A stretch of DNA of 64,000 bases from Marinoscillum sp. 108 (GCF_902506655.1 NZ_LR734808.1:1054001-1118000); one strand, 5' to 3'; numbered from the stretch's first letter, positions 17,732-25,884 are shown. Notes: a model not told the origin generated them from the letters alone. Program-made: numbers and translations.

Positions 17732-19159
17732 TTATTGTTTGTTTCTGAATTGATTGATCATCACAAAGGTGATCAGCGACAAACTGATCCCGTAGATATT
17801 GGCATCCAAACCAAGAGGCAAATCCCTACCTATTAAAATTAATGAAATAGTAGTACCCCCACCTATAAGCATTGAAAAGAAAGCTGCATTGGCACTGGGC
17901 TTCTTCATAAAAAGTCCTCCTAAGACGGGTATGAACAGCCCTGAAACCATGAATGCATAGGAATAAAGCATGAGTTCCAGTACGCTCTGCATGACAGAGG
18001 CCAGCAGTACCGCAAAAACACCAATCCCCAGAGTGATGATTTGGGACAGCCTAAGGAATTTCTTTTGATCCGTGCCTTTGTAACCTATAATATCAGTCAC
18101 AAGGTTACCAGAGGATGCCATGAGACAGCTATCCGCTGTGGACAAAACCGCCGAAAAATAGGCCGACATCATCAACCCCATCAATCCGGCAGGAAGAATC
18201 GTTCTGAGCAGCATAGGCAGCCCTACTTCAGCATCCATACCCTGAGCACTCTCGTACCCAAGGTAAGCAAACATCCCTGTCTCGGCGCCTACCCTGGCAA
18301 ACATCCCCAGCAGCACTCCCATGAGGGCCATGACAGGCCATTCGAAAAGACCAGCAATGTACCAGGCTTTTTGCGCAGCTTTTTCACTCTTGCAAGCATA
18401 TATTCTCTGGTATAGAGTCATTCCTACAAACCAAATCGGTATAATGGTAATTCCCCAGTTCACCATGTCCTGCCATCTGATGTTGGTCAGTGAAAGAAAC
18501 TCAGGAGGAAGGATCTCTCTGATTTTTTCATACCCACCTACGCTTACGTATCCCAATGGCAACCCTATAAACACGAGCCCTGAAAGAAGCAGCGCCCATT
18601 GAATAGTGTCTGTATAAATCACCGCTTTGAGCCCTCCCATCACTGTATACACTACAGCAATGACTCCCATAATGACCAGGGCATTTGTCAGACTGAGATC
18701 AGCGAAAGTAGAGGATGCTAATTTGGCTCCTGCCAAAAGCTGAGAACTCGTGAATCCGGCATACCCTATGGCTGAAATGATACCAGCGAGTAGCGCGGTT
18801 TTTTTATCATAGAATATGCTAAAGATCTGAGGAAACGTGAATAGCTTTTTAAACTCCGGCAATGCACTGAGTTTGGGGATAAGAATTACTGCTGCTAACC
18901 ATGCACCAAGCAAACCGGTGAATAACATCCAGGATCCGGATAAGCCCATTGTGAAGCCCAGACCACCCAAGCCAATGGAAAAGCCGCCGCCCACGTCAGT
19001 GGCCACCACCGAAAGCCCCACATGCCAGGAACTCATGGATCTGCCACCTACATAATAATCTTCCGTGTTTTTATTCTTTTTGAGGAAAAAGGCTCCTACC
19101 CCCAGCATTGCAATCATATAAACAATAAATACCAGGAGGTCTATCCAGTGGATGCTCAA
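17732..19159 (-). CDS. Sodium:solute symporter (SSS/SLC5 family)
   Basis: A 475-residue inner-membrane symporter with about thirteen helices and the LeuT-type SSS fold. Signatures are the N-terminal WIDLLVFIVYMIAMLGVGAFFLKK, the loop NTEDYYVGGRSMSSWHVGLS, the discontinuous helix VVATDVGGGFSIGLGGLG, and MSAYFSAVLSTADSCLMASSGN near the sodium site. Family members carry amino acids, sugars or carboxylates with Na+. The neighbouring racemases and amidohydrolase suggest an amino acid or N-acyl amino acid, which is inference. It is the first gene of the tight set symporter-GNAT-M20-alr-racemase (gaps of 12, 4 and 4 bases, then an overlap). Confidence 0.92.
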   Translation of the reverse strand: MSIHWIDLLVFIVYMIAMLGVGAFFLKKNKNTEDYYVGGRSMSSWHVGLSVVATDVGGGFSIGLGGLGFTMGLSGSWMLFTGLLGAWLAAVILIPKLSALPEFKKLFTFPQIFSIFYDKKTALLAGIISAIGYAGFTSSQLLAGAKLASSTFADLSLTNALVIMGVIAVVYTVMGGLKAVIYTDTIQWALLLSGLVFIGLPLGYVSVGGYEKIREILPPEFLSLTNIRWQDMVNWGITIIPIWFVGMTLYQRIYACKSEKAAQKAWYIAGLFEWPVMALMGVLLGMFARVGAETGMFAYLGYESAQGMDAEVGLPMLLRTILPAGLMGLMMSAYFSAVLSTADSCLMASSGNLVTDIIGYKGTDQKKFLRLSQIITLGIGVFAVLLASVMQSVLELMLYSYAFMVSGLFIPVLGGLFMKKPSANAAFFSMLIGGGTTISLILIGRDLPLGLDANIYGISLSLITFVMINQFRNKQ

Positions 19160-19236
19160 AACAATCAGTAGGGTTTGGGATTAAAAAAATGTACAACTGC
19201 TACGAAAGCAACTCAGAGCCTTGCAAATTGTTCTGA

Positions 19237-20517
19237 TCAATCGCAATTCTCTATAATGGCTGCAAGATAATCATATAATGCCTGATGGATATCCGGCCTT
19301 ACGTTGAGCTGATAAATAGCCTTACTTTCTCTGGTAGGATACACCCGGTTTGAAAGAAAAACAAATAGTAAGTCATTGGCGGGATCAGCCCATACCAAGG
19401 TGCCGGTATACCCCGTGTGCCCGTAGCTTTCGAAAGAAGCCGATTTTGCCACACTACTGATCAATGAGTCATATTCGAGAAGTGGTTTATCAAACCCCAA
19501 ACCTCTTCGGTTCCCTTTATTGGCATACTGATAGCTGGTAAACACGTCAATAGTTGATGGTTTCAGATACTGCACTCCGTTCAAACTCCCATTATTTAAC
19601 CACATCTGCCACAAACTAGCCACGTCTTCCGCAGTTCCGAATAACCCCGCATTTCCCGAAATACCCTTCATCAAAATGGCCCCCTCATCATGTACCCTGC
19701 CATGGATAGGTTCATACCTGAAAAAAGAATCAATCTCCGTAGGCACTATTCTGTCCAAGGTAAATTTTTCAGCCGGGTTAAAAGTGAGTGCACTCAGTCC
19801 CATGGGTTGGTAGAACACCTCCTGCAGATAAACCTCAAAAGGTCTTCTGGTCAATCGCTGCACCATCTCAGGCACCAGATAAAAGAACAAACCCGAGTAG
19901 ACATACTGTGGCTCCCTGTTCACCGGAGCCGCTTTGATGTACTTCTTTATTCTTTTGTAAAACTCTTTGTGAAGAAACATCCCTTCAGCAACCTTGTAGG
20001 GATGGTCCTCTGATCGGCTGTCTGAAATAGTATGCCCCTTGTAGCGACCATTATTTCTTCTGATCTCCTCATAAAACTTAATCCAGCTCTGCAGTCCAGC
20101 CTGATGCGCCAAACATTGCCTCAGCGTAACCTTACTGATCTTTCGCCAACCTAATCCATCCACATAGTTCCTCAGGGGCTCGTCCAGATCTATCAGACCA
20201 TCCTCGTAAAGCTTCATCAAAGCCAGAGTAGAGGCCATGACTTTGGTCACTGAGGCCATATCAAAAAGGTCAGAAGTATAGACAGCATCAAGGCTATCGT
20301 AAGTCTTATAGCCATATGATTTTAATAAGATTGGGTTTCCCCTGTGTGAAGCATACACTACGCACCCCGGAAAGGCGCGCTGCTGAATTGCGTTAATCAC
20401 AATTAAGTTCACCTTTTTTTGTAAATCTCCCAACAAATACGAGGTGTCTTGTTGACTAAAACACTGATTTTGAAAAAAAATTGATAATAAAAATAAAATG
20501 ATTGTTTTATATGCCAT
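19237..20517 (-). CDS. Exported serine hydrolase, beta-lactamase/penicillin-binding fold (class C type)
   Basis: A 426-residue protein with a signal peptide (MAYKTIILFLLSIFFQNQCF, cleavage near residue 21). The catalytic SxxK is Ser89-Val-Thr-Lys92 in DMASVTKVMAS. The second motif reads YVYSG, where many relatives have YSN. The third is HTGYTGT near the C-terminus. These mark the serine beta-lactamase-like family, which includes esterases, D-aminopeptidases and carboxypeptidases that are not resistance enzymes. It lies 77 bases upstream of the symporter gene on the same strand and may supply amino acids to it from peptides outside the membrane. Its start is only 38 bases from the divergent serB-serA start. 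Confidence 0.88.
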   Translation of the reverse strand: MAYKTIILFLLSIFFQNQCFSQQDTSYLLGDLQKKVNLIVINAIQQRAFPGCVVYASHRGNPILLKSYGYKTYDSLDAVYTSDLFDMASVTKVMASTLALMKLYEDGLIDLDEPLRNYVDGLGWRKISKVTLRQCLAHQAGLQSWIKFYEEIRRNNGRYKGHTISDSRSEDHPYKVAEGMFLHKEFYKRIKKYIKAAPVNREPQYVYSGLFFYLVPEMVQRLTRRPFEVYLQEVFYQPMGLSALTFNPAEKFTLDRIVPTEIDSFFRYEPIHGRVHDEGAILMKGISGNAGLFGTAEDVASLWQMWLNNGSLNGVQYLKPSTIDVFTSYQYANKGNRRGLGFDKPLLEYDSLISSVAKSASFESYGHTGYTGTLVWADPANDLLFVFLSNRVYPTRESKAIYQLNVRPDIHQALYDYLAAIIENCD

Positions 20518-20555
20518 TTACGTGCTTAATTTTAAGCCTCAGAGAAAGCGAACTT

Positions 20556-22448
20556 ATGGAAAATCACAAACATTTTGTAATTGATTTCGATAGCACGTTC
20601 ACCCGGGTGGAGGCTTTGGATGTCTTGTGTGAGATCTCTCTCAGGGGTCAGCCAGATGCCCAGGAGTCCCTTGCCAAGATCAAAGAAATTACTGATCTCG
20701 GCATGGAAGGCAAAATATCCTTTCGGGAATCTCTTGAAAACAGATTGGAAATTCTCAGAGCACACAAATCTCATTTACCCGAATTAATCGCCAGACTAAG
20801 CGATCAGGTCTCCGATTCATTCCAGAGAAACAAAGAATTTGTAAGAAAATACGCCGGTCAAATTTATATTTTGTCCAATGGATTCAAAGATTTTATTGTT
20901 CCCATTGTAGAGCACTTTGGTATTACTGAAGACAGGGTTTTTGCCAATGAATTTACCTATGACGAAGCGGGCAATATTGTTGGATTTAACAAAGAAAACC
21001 TACTTTCTGAAAATAACGGGAAACCCAACAAAATACGTTCGATGAATCTCAAGGGTGAAGTCTATGTGCTTGGGGACGGATATACTGATTACGAAATCAA
21101 AAAGGCTGGAATTGCGCATAAGTTTTACGCCTTTACAGAGAATGTGAGAAGGGCCAATGTGCTCCAAAACGCAGATCATGAAGCGCCTAATCTAGATGAA
21201 TTTTTATATGTAAATAAAATGGAAAGAGCACTCTCCTATCCCAAAAGCCGAATCAACGTATTGCTGCTTGAAAACATCCATGAACATGGGATCAAGAAAT
21301 TACAAGAAGAAGGCTACAATGTCAAAGTGCATCCTGCGGGAATGGACGAAGACGAACTCATAGAAGCCATTAAGGATGTATCCATCCTTGGCATCAGGTC
21401 TAAAACTCAGGTGACCAAGAAAGTACTTGAAAGCGCCAACCGACTATTGGCTGTTGGAGCTTTTTGTATTGGCACCAACCAAATCGACCTGCTCACCTGT
21501 CAGCGCAAAGGGGTAGCTGTATTCAATGCGCCTTTCTCCAACACACGCTCCGTGGTGGAAATGGCCATTGCCGAGCTCATTATGCTGATGAGAAACCTTC
21601 CTGACAAGTCAGTTTCTATGCATCAGGGCAAGTGGAATAAGTCAGCCAGTGGAAGTTTTGAAGTGAGGGGAAAAACGCTCGGTATCATTGGATACGGAAA
21701 CATAGGCGCACAGCTTTCTGTGGTGGCAGAGTCCATTGGTATGAAGGTGCAGTTCTATGACCTGGAGGAGAAACTTGCACTTGGCAATGCAGTACAGTGC
21801 AAAAGTCTTGAAGAGCTCCTCAGCAGTTCTGACATGATCACCCTGCATATAGATGGCAGAAAGGAGAATAACGGATTTCTAACAGAGAAGCATTTTTCTC
21901 AGATGAAAGACGGTGTAATCTTTCTCAACCTTAGCCGTGGACCTGTTGTAGATATAGCTGGTCTAAAAAAATATGTACTTACCGGAAAGATCAGAGGGGT
22001 GGGTGTGGATGTGTTCCCGGAGGAACCTTTGAGTAACAACGATGAATTTATTTCTGAATTACGGGGTTTACCTAATACGATCCTTACGCCACACATTGGT
22101 GGTAGTACGCTGGAGGCTCAGGAAAACATTGCTGATTTTGTGCCTGGTAAGATTATGGAATATATTAACACCGGATCTACGAGCAATAGTGTGAATTTTC
22201 CGAATATCGTGTTGCCTATGCTGAAAAACGCACACAGGTTTATACACATTCATCGGAATGAGCCCGGAGTTCTGGCCAAAATAAACCATGAACTGGCCGC
22301 ACACAATTTGAATATTGTGGGTCAATACCTAAAAACCAATGAGGAAATAGGGTATGTAATTACTGATATCAACAAAGATTATGATGAGGAAGTAATTAAA
22401 AATCTTAAATCCATTAAGGAAACCATTAGATTCAGAGTTTTATATTAG
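20556..22448 (+). CDS. serA: Fused phosphoserine phosphatase / D-3-phosphoglycerate dehydrogenase
   Basis: A 630-residue bifunctional protein. Residues 1-210 form a HAD phosphatase of SerB type: motif I DFDST (Asp10, Asp12), motif II SNG (107-109), Lys159 in NKIRSM, and motif IV GDGYTDYE (Asp174, Asp178). Residues about 232-545 are a 3-phosphoglycerate dehydrogenase with the NAD loop GYGNIG (379-384), the catalytic Arg region in FLNLSRGPVV, Glu in VDVFPEEP, and His in TPHIGGST. Residues about 560-630 are an ACT domain (HIHRNEPGVLAKINHELAAHNLNIVG), the usual site of serine feedback. It could catalyse the first and last steps of serine synthesis. The ATG at 20556 fits the HAD start; the frame extends to 20502. 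Confidence 0.93.
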   Translation: MENHKHFVIDFDSTFTRVEALDVLCEISLRGQPDAQESLAKIKEITDLGMEGKISFRESLENRLEILRAHKSHLPELIARLSDQVSDSFQRNKEFVRKYAGQIYILSNGFKDFIVPIVEHFGITEDRVFANEFTYDEAGNIVGFNKENLLSENNGKPNKIRSMNLKGEVYVLGDGYTDYEIKKAGIAHKFYAFTENVRRANVLQNADHEAPNLDEFLYVNKMERALSYPKSRINVLLLENIHEHGIKKLQEEGYNVKVHPAGMDEDELIEAIKDVSILGIRSKTQVTKKVLESANRLLAVGAFCIGTNQIDLLTCQRKGVAVFNAPFSNTRSVVEMAIAELIMLMRNLPDKSVSMHQGKWNKSASGSFEVRGKTLGIIGYGNIGAQLSVVAESIGMKVQFYDLEEKLALGNAVQCKSLEELLSSSDMITLHIDGRKENNGFLTEKHFSQMKDGVIFLNLSRGPVVDIAGLKKYVLTGKIRGVGVDVFPEEPLSNNDEFISELRGLPNTILTPHIGGSTLEAQENIADFVPGKIMEYINTGSTSNSVNFPNIVLPMLKNAHRFIHIHRNEPGVLAKINHELAAHNLNIVGQYLKTNEEIGYVITDINKDYDEEVIKNLKSIKETIRFRVLY

Positions 22449-22533
22449 TTTAGTCAGATATTTCAATAAAAACCAAGTCCCAATCCGCAATAACCGTTGT
22501 AATTAGTAAATTCGTGTTGTAGATTAGTTGCCA

Positions 22534-22923
22534 ATGAATCACCATTCACCGCTTTGGAAATCGATATCATCTTTGAAAGACCTCAATCAAGTGATTGAAG
22601 GCTCTCGTTTGAAACCAGCAATGGTTTTTAAGCACAGAGCTTCATCTCCTGAAAGTATTGAGAAAAAGATAGAGCTAGAAAATGGCTGGAATATTTCCAG
22701 TGATATGATAGACGTTTATCTTGTCGATGATATGAAATCCAAAGACGTCTCCAGAGAAATTTCAGAAATAGCGGGCATCAATCATGAATTCCCCCAGATT
22801 GTGCTATTTGCGGATGGCGTGACCATGTACGATGAATCACATGACATGATCAGTGTGAAGAAAATCAAACTTGCACTAAAAATCGTCAACAGAACCTTCA
22901 AGTGGATGGAGACCAGGGCATAA
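22534..22923 (+). CDS. YtxJ-like (bacilliredoxin-type) protein lacking the active-site cysteine
   Basis: A 129-residue thioredoxin-fold protein. The match to YtxJ/DUF2847 rests on the strand plus His motif VFKH (31-34), the central segment with INHEFPQIVLFADG (family: HESPQ), and the C-terminal SHDMIS (family: SH..I). In YtxJ the motif after VFKH continues STRC. Here it reads RASS, placing Ser38 where the redox Cys should be. The whole protein contains no cysteine, so it cannot act as a monothiol bacilliredoxin. It may be a structural or binding relative. The ATG at 22534 is preferred over the TTG at 22528. It follows serA by 85 bases on the same strand. Confidence 0.75.
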   Translation: MNHHSPLWKSISSLKDLNQVIEGSRLKPAMVFKHRASSPESIEKKIELENGWNISSDMIDVYLVDDMKSKDVSREISEIAGINHEFPQIVLFADGVTMYDESHDMISVKKIKLALKIVNRTFKWMETRA

Positions 22924-23133
22924 AAAAAGCTTTCGGAATCCGAAAGCTTAATGCTATAAAGGTCGTGTTGATAAACCCCTAAATAATAAGGATTTGAGCT
23001 GTGAAATAGGTCAAAGATCCACTGTTGTCCTGAAATCTTTCGATGACGAGGCCCTGATGGAGACCACCAGGGTGAGGCCCAATTTTGCTACCCCACTTGG
23101 CTCGGTATTGTTTTAGTGTTAGGTTTAAAAACA
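22922..23133 (-). ncRNA. Candidate structured small RNA ending in an intrinsic terminator
   Basis: This 262-base gap has no ORF but much structure. A perfect 11-bp hairpin (22927-22937 with 22939-22949, one-base loop) is followed by T7 only on the minus strand (22928-22922), so it terminates minus-strand transcripts. No minus-strand coding gene lies upstream of it, which points to an RNA gene within the gap. Long-range pairing closes the element: TGTT, TAAACC and TAA at 22966-22982 pair with 23119-23133. Inside it GAGC (22996-22999) pairs with GCTC (23100-23103), and there is a hairpin at 23052-23072. Length (about 200 bases) and shape recall 6S RNA, but I cannot assign a family. The 5' end is uncertain. 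Confidence 0.55.
23097..23127 (+). promoter_or_regulatory. Possible promoter of the serC-like gene
   Basis: TTG (23097-23099), 20 bases, then TAGGTTTA (23120-23127), one mismatch from the Bacteroidota -7 element TAnnTTTG. The start codon of the aminotransferase follows 58 bases later. The site lies inside the 5' part of the candidate minus-strand RNA, so the two transcription units would face each other here. Confidence 0.35.
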
Positions 23134-23185
23134 ATATTACCTTCAATAGCGAAACAAACTTAATCAGTACTATTTCAAATTCTCA

Positions 23186-24259
23186 ATGCAACATAAAATT
23201 TATTTCACACCGGGACCTTCGCAAATCTTTTATACGGTAAACGACCACATGAAAGAGGCCTTTCAGAAAGACATCATGTCTATCTCTCATCGCAGTGCCA
23301 CTTTCCAAAATCTTTTTGCTGAAGTAAAAGCTGACCTAAAAAGCTTGCTCAACCTTCCGGATCACTATGATGTCTACTTCATTTCTTCTGCCAATGAGAT
23401 CTGGGAGAGAATCATTCAAAGCCTGGTAGGCAATGCGTCCCATCACTTCGTGAATGGCTCCTTTGCTGAAAAATTCTATCAGTTTGCCACAGATTACAAA
23501 AAAGAGTCTACCATAACCCGAATGAGCGATGGTCAGGACTTTGACAATCTGGAGGTGCCGGAAAACACTGAGCTTATCTCAGTCACACTCAACGAAACCA
23601 GCATTGGATATGCCTTCAATGCTAACAGCATTTACCAGCTGCGAGAGCAGCACCCCGACAAGCTCATTGCTGTAGATGGAGTGAGTGCTTTTCCTGCCGT
23701 TCCCTTTGATTTCTCTAAAGTGGATACCGCCTATTTTTCTGTGCAGAAATGCTTCGGACTTCCTGCCGGATTAGGGGTCTGGATCGTGAACCCTACCTGT
23801 TACCAAAAAGTGGAAAAACTTCGGAAAAACGGAGTTGTTACGGGTAGTTATCATGATTTACTGCAACTAAAAGCCTCAGGAGATAAAAATCAAACTCCTG
23901 AAACCCCCAATGTTTTGGGGATCTTCTTGCTCGGGAAGGTGGTAAAGGATATGCTATTCAGATCAGCCAAGCTGATACAAAATGACACCACCTACAAAGC
24001 CGCCCTACTCTATCAGGCGATTGAAAAATCTTCTGTATTGAGCCCATTCGTCGCACGAAAAACCAATCAATCAAAAACCGTGGTAGTCGCCAAATGTGAG
24101 GGTGGCAATGCCGACATCCTCGCCCGCTTCGGAGAGCAGGGCTGGATCATAGGCAAAGGCTATGGTTCATATAAAAGCGACCATATACGCATTGCCAACT
24201 TTCCTGTTCACAGCAAAGAGCAGATAGAACAGCTGTCTGACTACATCAGCAAGACCTAA
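23186..24259 (+). CDS. serC: Class V aminotransferase, phosphoserine aminotransferase (SerC-like)
   Basis: PLP-dependent aminotransferase of 357 residues that would convert 3-phosphohydroxypyruvate and glutamate to phosphoserine and 2-oxoglutarate. SerC-type features are the N-terminal YFTPGPSQIFYTV, SHRSATFQ, the PLP aspartate in AVDGVSAFPAVPFDFS, the Schiff-base Lys in FSVQKCFGLPAGLGVWIV, and the C-terminal GYGSYKSDHIRIANFP. It lies downstream of the fused serB-serA gene, with the YtxJ-like gene and the structured RNA in between. Together the two enzymes cover the whole phosphorylated serine pathway. Start at the ATG at 23186. Confidence 0.88.
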   Translation: MQHKIYFTPGPSQIFYTVNDHMKEAFQKDIMSISHRSATFQNLFAEVKADLKSLLNLPDHYDVYFISSANEIWERIIQSLVGNASHHFVNGSFAEKFYQFATDYKKESTITRMSDGQDFDNLEVPENTELISVTLNETSIGYAFNANSIYQLREQHPDKLIAVDGVSAFPAVPFDFSKVDTAYFSVQKCFGLPAGLGVWIVNPTCYQKVEKLRKNGVVTGSYHDLLQLKASGDKNQTPETPNVLGIFLLGKVVKDMLFRSAKLIQNDTTYKAALLYQAIEKSSVLSPFVARKTNQSKTVVVAKCEGGNADILARFGEQGWIIGKGYGSYKSDHIRIANFPVHSKEQIEQLSDYISKT

Positions 24260-24364
24260 TTTTATTCTTAAAACCTTTTGATCAGGGTATTTATTCAGTA
24301 TTTTATTGCGAAAAAGATTTATTAAATCATAAATCATTTTGAAACTTTCTTTCGTTTATAAGAA

Positions 24365-24392
24365 TTGATAAATTGATTTCGATTTAGTTTTG
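24365..24392 (+). promoter_or_regulatory. Promoter of the universal stress protein gene
   Basis: TTG (24365-24367), 17 bases, then TAGTTTTG (24385-24392), a full match to the -7 consensus TAnnTTTG with a slightly short spacer. The ATG of the usp gene is 23 bases downstream. Confidence 0.55.
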
Positions 24393-24415
24393 CACCCCAA
24401 TAGTCATCGCGTAAT

Positions 24416-25342
24416 ATGTATAAGTACAATAAAATTCTTGTAGGCCTCGATCATACAGAGACGGATCTGGATTTGGTGAAAGCTGCCTCAGATGTTTGTG
24501 AGTTGTCAGGATCAAAAGTTGTATACTTTGTAAATATCATCAAGGACATCAACCTGCCGGAGAAGCTCATGAAGGAGTTTCCTCACATTCTTGATCAGGC
24601 TATTGAAGAACGGAAAAACAATCTCCAAAAGACGGTTACGGATCATTTTAAATTCGAAGGCGCAGAAGTAGTGGTAAATGTGATTGTGGATCAGGGCCAG
24701 GTCACAAAGACCCTTCTCAAACACGCTTCTGCTGAGAAAATAGATTTGGTCATCCTGGGTAGGAAAAATGAGAAAAAAGGTGGTGGAGTGTTGGTGAATA
24801 GAATTGCCCGCCGAGCAGGCTGTTCTCTCCTCATTTTACCAAAAGGCTCCCAATTCAGCGTAAGCAGTGTTCTGGTACCTACAGACTTCTCCGCTTACTC
24901 CAGAAGTGCCATGGAAAAGGCAACCATGCTGGTGAAAAAATCAAAAAAACCAGGAAAGATTATTGTGCAAAACGTCTATCAGGTTCCAGTGGGCTACCAC
25001 TATACCGGCAAGAGTTTTAAGGAGTTTTCAGAGATCATGAAAGACCATGCCAAGAATGATTTTGCTAAATTCACTAAGAGCATGAAATTGGATGGTGTCA
25101 ACATAGAACAGATTTACACTCTGGATAAGGATGAAGACATCATATCAGACATCTACAAAGCTGCCAAAAAAATCAAAGCCAGCCTGATCGTTATCGGGGC
25201 GAAAGGCCGCACCGCCACTACCGCCCTATTTATTGGTAGCAAAGCAGAAAAATTGATTCACGTGGATGAAGAGATTCCTATGCTGGTGGTGAGACCAAAA
25301 GGGAAAAATGCCGGCATAATAGAATACATCAAGGAGCTCTAA
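24416..25342 (+). CDS. Universal stress protein with two Usp domains
   Basis: A 308-residue soluble protein made of two UspA-type domains (about 1-140 and 148-300). The second keeps the nucleotide-binding motif G-2x-G-9x-G-S as GAKGRTATTALFIGS (about residues 261-275). The first has a degenerate version (GRKNEKKGGGVLVNRI). Tandem Usp proteins bind ATP or AMP and adjust metabolism or survival under stress; the client here is unknown. It has its own promoter and ends inside a strong terminator, so it is a single-gene unit facing the convergent MarR gene. Confidence 0.9.
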   Translation: MYKYNKILVGLDHTETDLDLVKAASDVCELSGSKVVYFVNIIKDINLPEKLMKEFPHILDQAIEERKNNLQKTVTDHFKFEGAEVVVNVIVDQGQVTKTLLKHASAEKIDLVILGRKNEKKGGGVLVNRIARRAGCSLLILPKGSQFSVSSVLVPTDFSAYSRSAMEKATMLVKKSKKPGKIIVQNVYQVPVGYHYTGKSFKEFSEIMKDHAKNDFAKFTKSMKLDGVNIEQIYTLDKDEDIISDIYKAAKKIKASLIVIGAKGRTATTALFIGSKAEKLIHVDEEIPMLVVRPKGKNAGIIEYIKEL

Positions 25343-25357
25343 AAAGCTCCTTTTTTT
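25331..25357 (+). terminator. Intrinsic terminator after usp
   Basis: The stem AAGGAGCT (25331-25338) pairs with AGCTCCTT (25345-25352) around a six-base loop, and the 3' arm runs into a T7 tract (25351-25357). The usp stop codon lies inside the loop. It also protects the convergent MarR gene whose stop is at 25356. Confidence 0.85.
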
Positions 25358-25805
25358 ATGTCCTGAGTTTATCCAAAAGCTCATTTAGCTGTTTGGCCTC
25401 TTCCTCCGTAAGGCTCACCAGCCCATCCTCCCACCGATCCATATCCTCATCGGTTTTTGCCAGCAGATCCAGGCCCTGGGAAGTGATTACCACATCCACA
25501 GCACGCCTGTCATTGGGGCATTGCTTTCTCGCCACCAATCCTTTGGATTCAAGCTTATCTACTATTCGGGAGGCATTTGAGCTTTTGTCCAGCATTCTCT
25601 CGATGAGCAAATTGATGGTAGCGGGTTTAGGGTGCTGACCTCTGAGTATCCTCAATACATTAAATTGAGGAGTGGTCAGCCCGTAAGGCTTGAACAAGAC
25701 AACCTGATGTTGACTCAGCCAGTTATTGGTGTAAATAATATTCACAATGGCTTTATTCAGTTGACTCCTAAACTTCGCCTGTTTGATATCTTCTCCTATT
25801 CCCAT
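25356..25805 (-). CDS. MarR family transcriptional regulator
   Basis: A 149-residue winged-helix regulator. Helix 1 and dimerisation segments (DIKQAKFRSQLNKAIVNIIYTNNWL) precede the recognition region TTPQFNVLRILRGQHPKPATINLLIERMLDKSSNASRIVDKLE and the wing VARKQCPNDRRAVDVVIT, whose DxR motif is typical of MarR. A C-terminal dimerisation helix follows. The ATG at 25805 is chosen over an in-frame TTG at 25823. Its targets are unknown. The direct and inverted ATTTAA-rich repeats just upstream suggest autoregulation and possible control of the divergent sigma factor operon. Confidence 0.9.
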   Translation of the reverse strand: MGIGEDIKQAKFRSQLNKAIVNIIYTNNWLSQHQVVLFKPYGLTTPQFNVLRILRGQHPKPATINLLIERMLDKSSNASRIVDKLESKGLVARKQCPNDRRAVDVVITSQGLDLLAKTDEDMDRWEDGLVSLTEEEAKQLNELLDKLRT

Positions 25806-25825
25806 TTGATGGTAAATTAACAACT

Positions 25826-25850
25826 ACATTTAATGTAACGACATTTAAAT
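25826..25850. promoter_or_regulatory. Candidate MarR operator
   Basis: ACATTTAA occurs twice in direct orientation (25826-25833 and 25841-25848), 15 bases apart. ATTTAATGT (25828-25836) and ACATTTAAAT (25841-25850) also form an imperfect palindrome. The site lies 20 bases upstream of the marR start, a typical position for an autoregulatory operator. Confidence 0.4.
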
Positions 25851-25884
25851 TAAGCTGGTTCGACGAAATAAAAAAATCGCCAAG

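Noticed and set aside
19237-20517. Antibiotic-resistance beta-lactamase
   Set aside because: Only the general serine hydrolase motifs are present, with YSG in place of YSN. The context is amino-acid metabolism, so a resistance role is unsupported.
22927-22949. Hairpin read as the plus-strand terminator of the YtxJ-like gene
   Set aside because: The plus strand has no T-tract after the stem, while the minus strand has T7 directly after it, so the polarity is minus.
25850-25866. GGTTCGAC resembling a tRNA T-loop
   Set aside because: No acceptor, D or anticodon arms can be formed around it.
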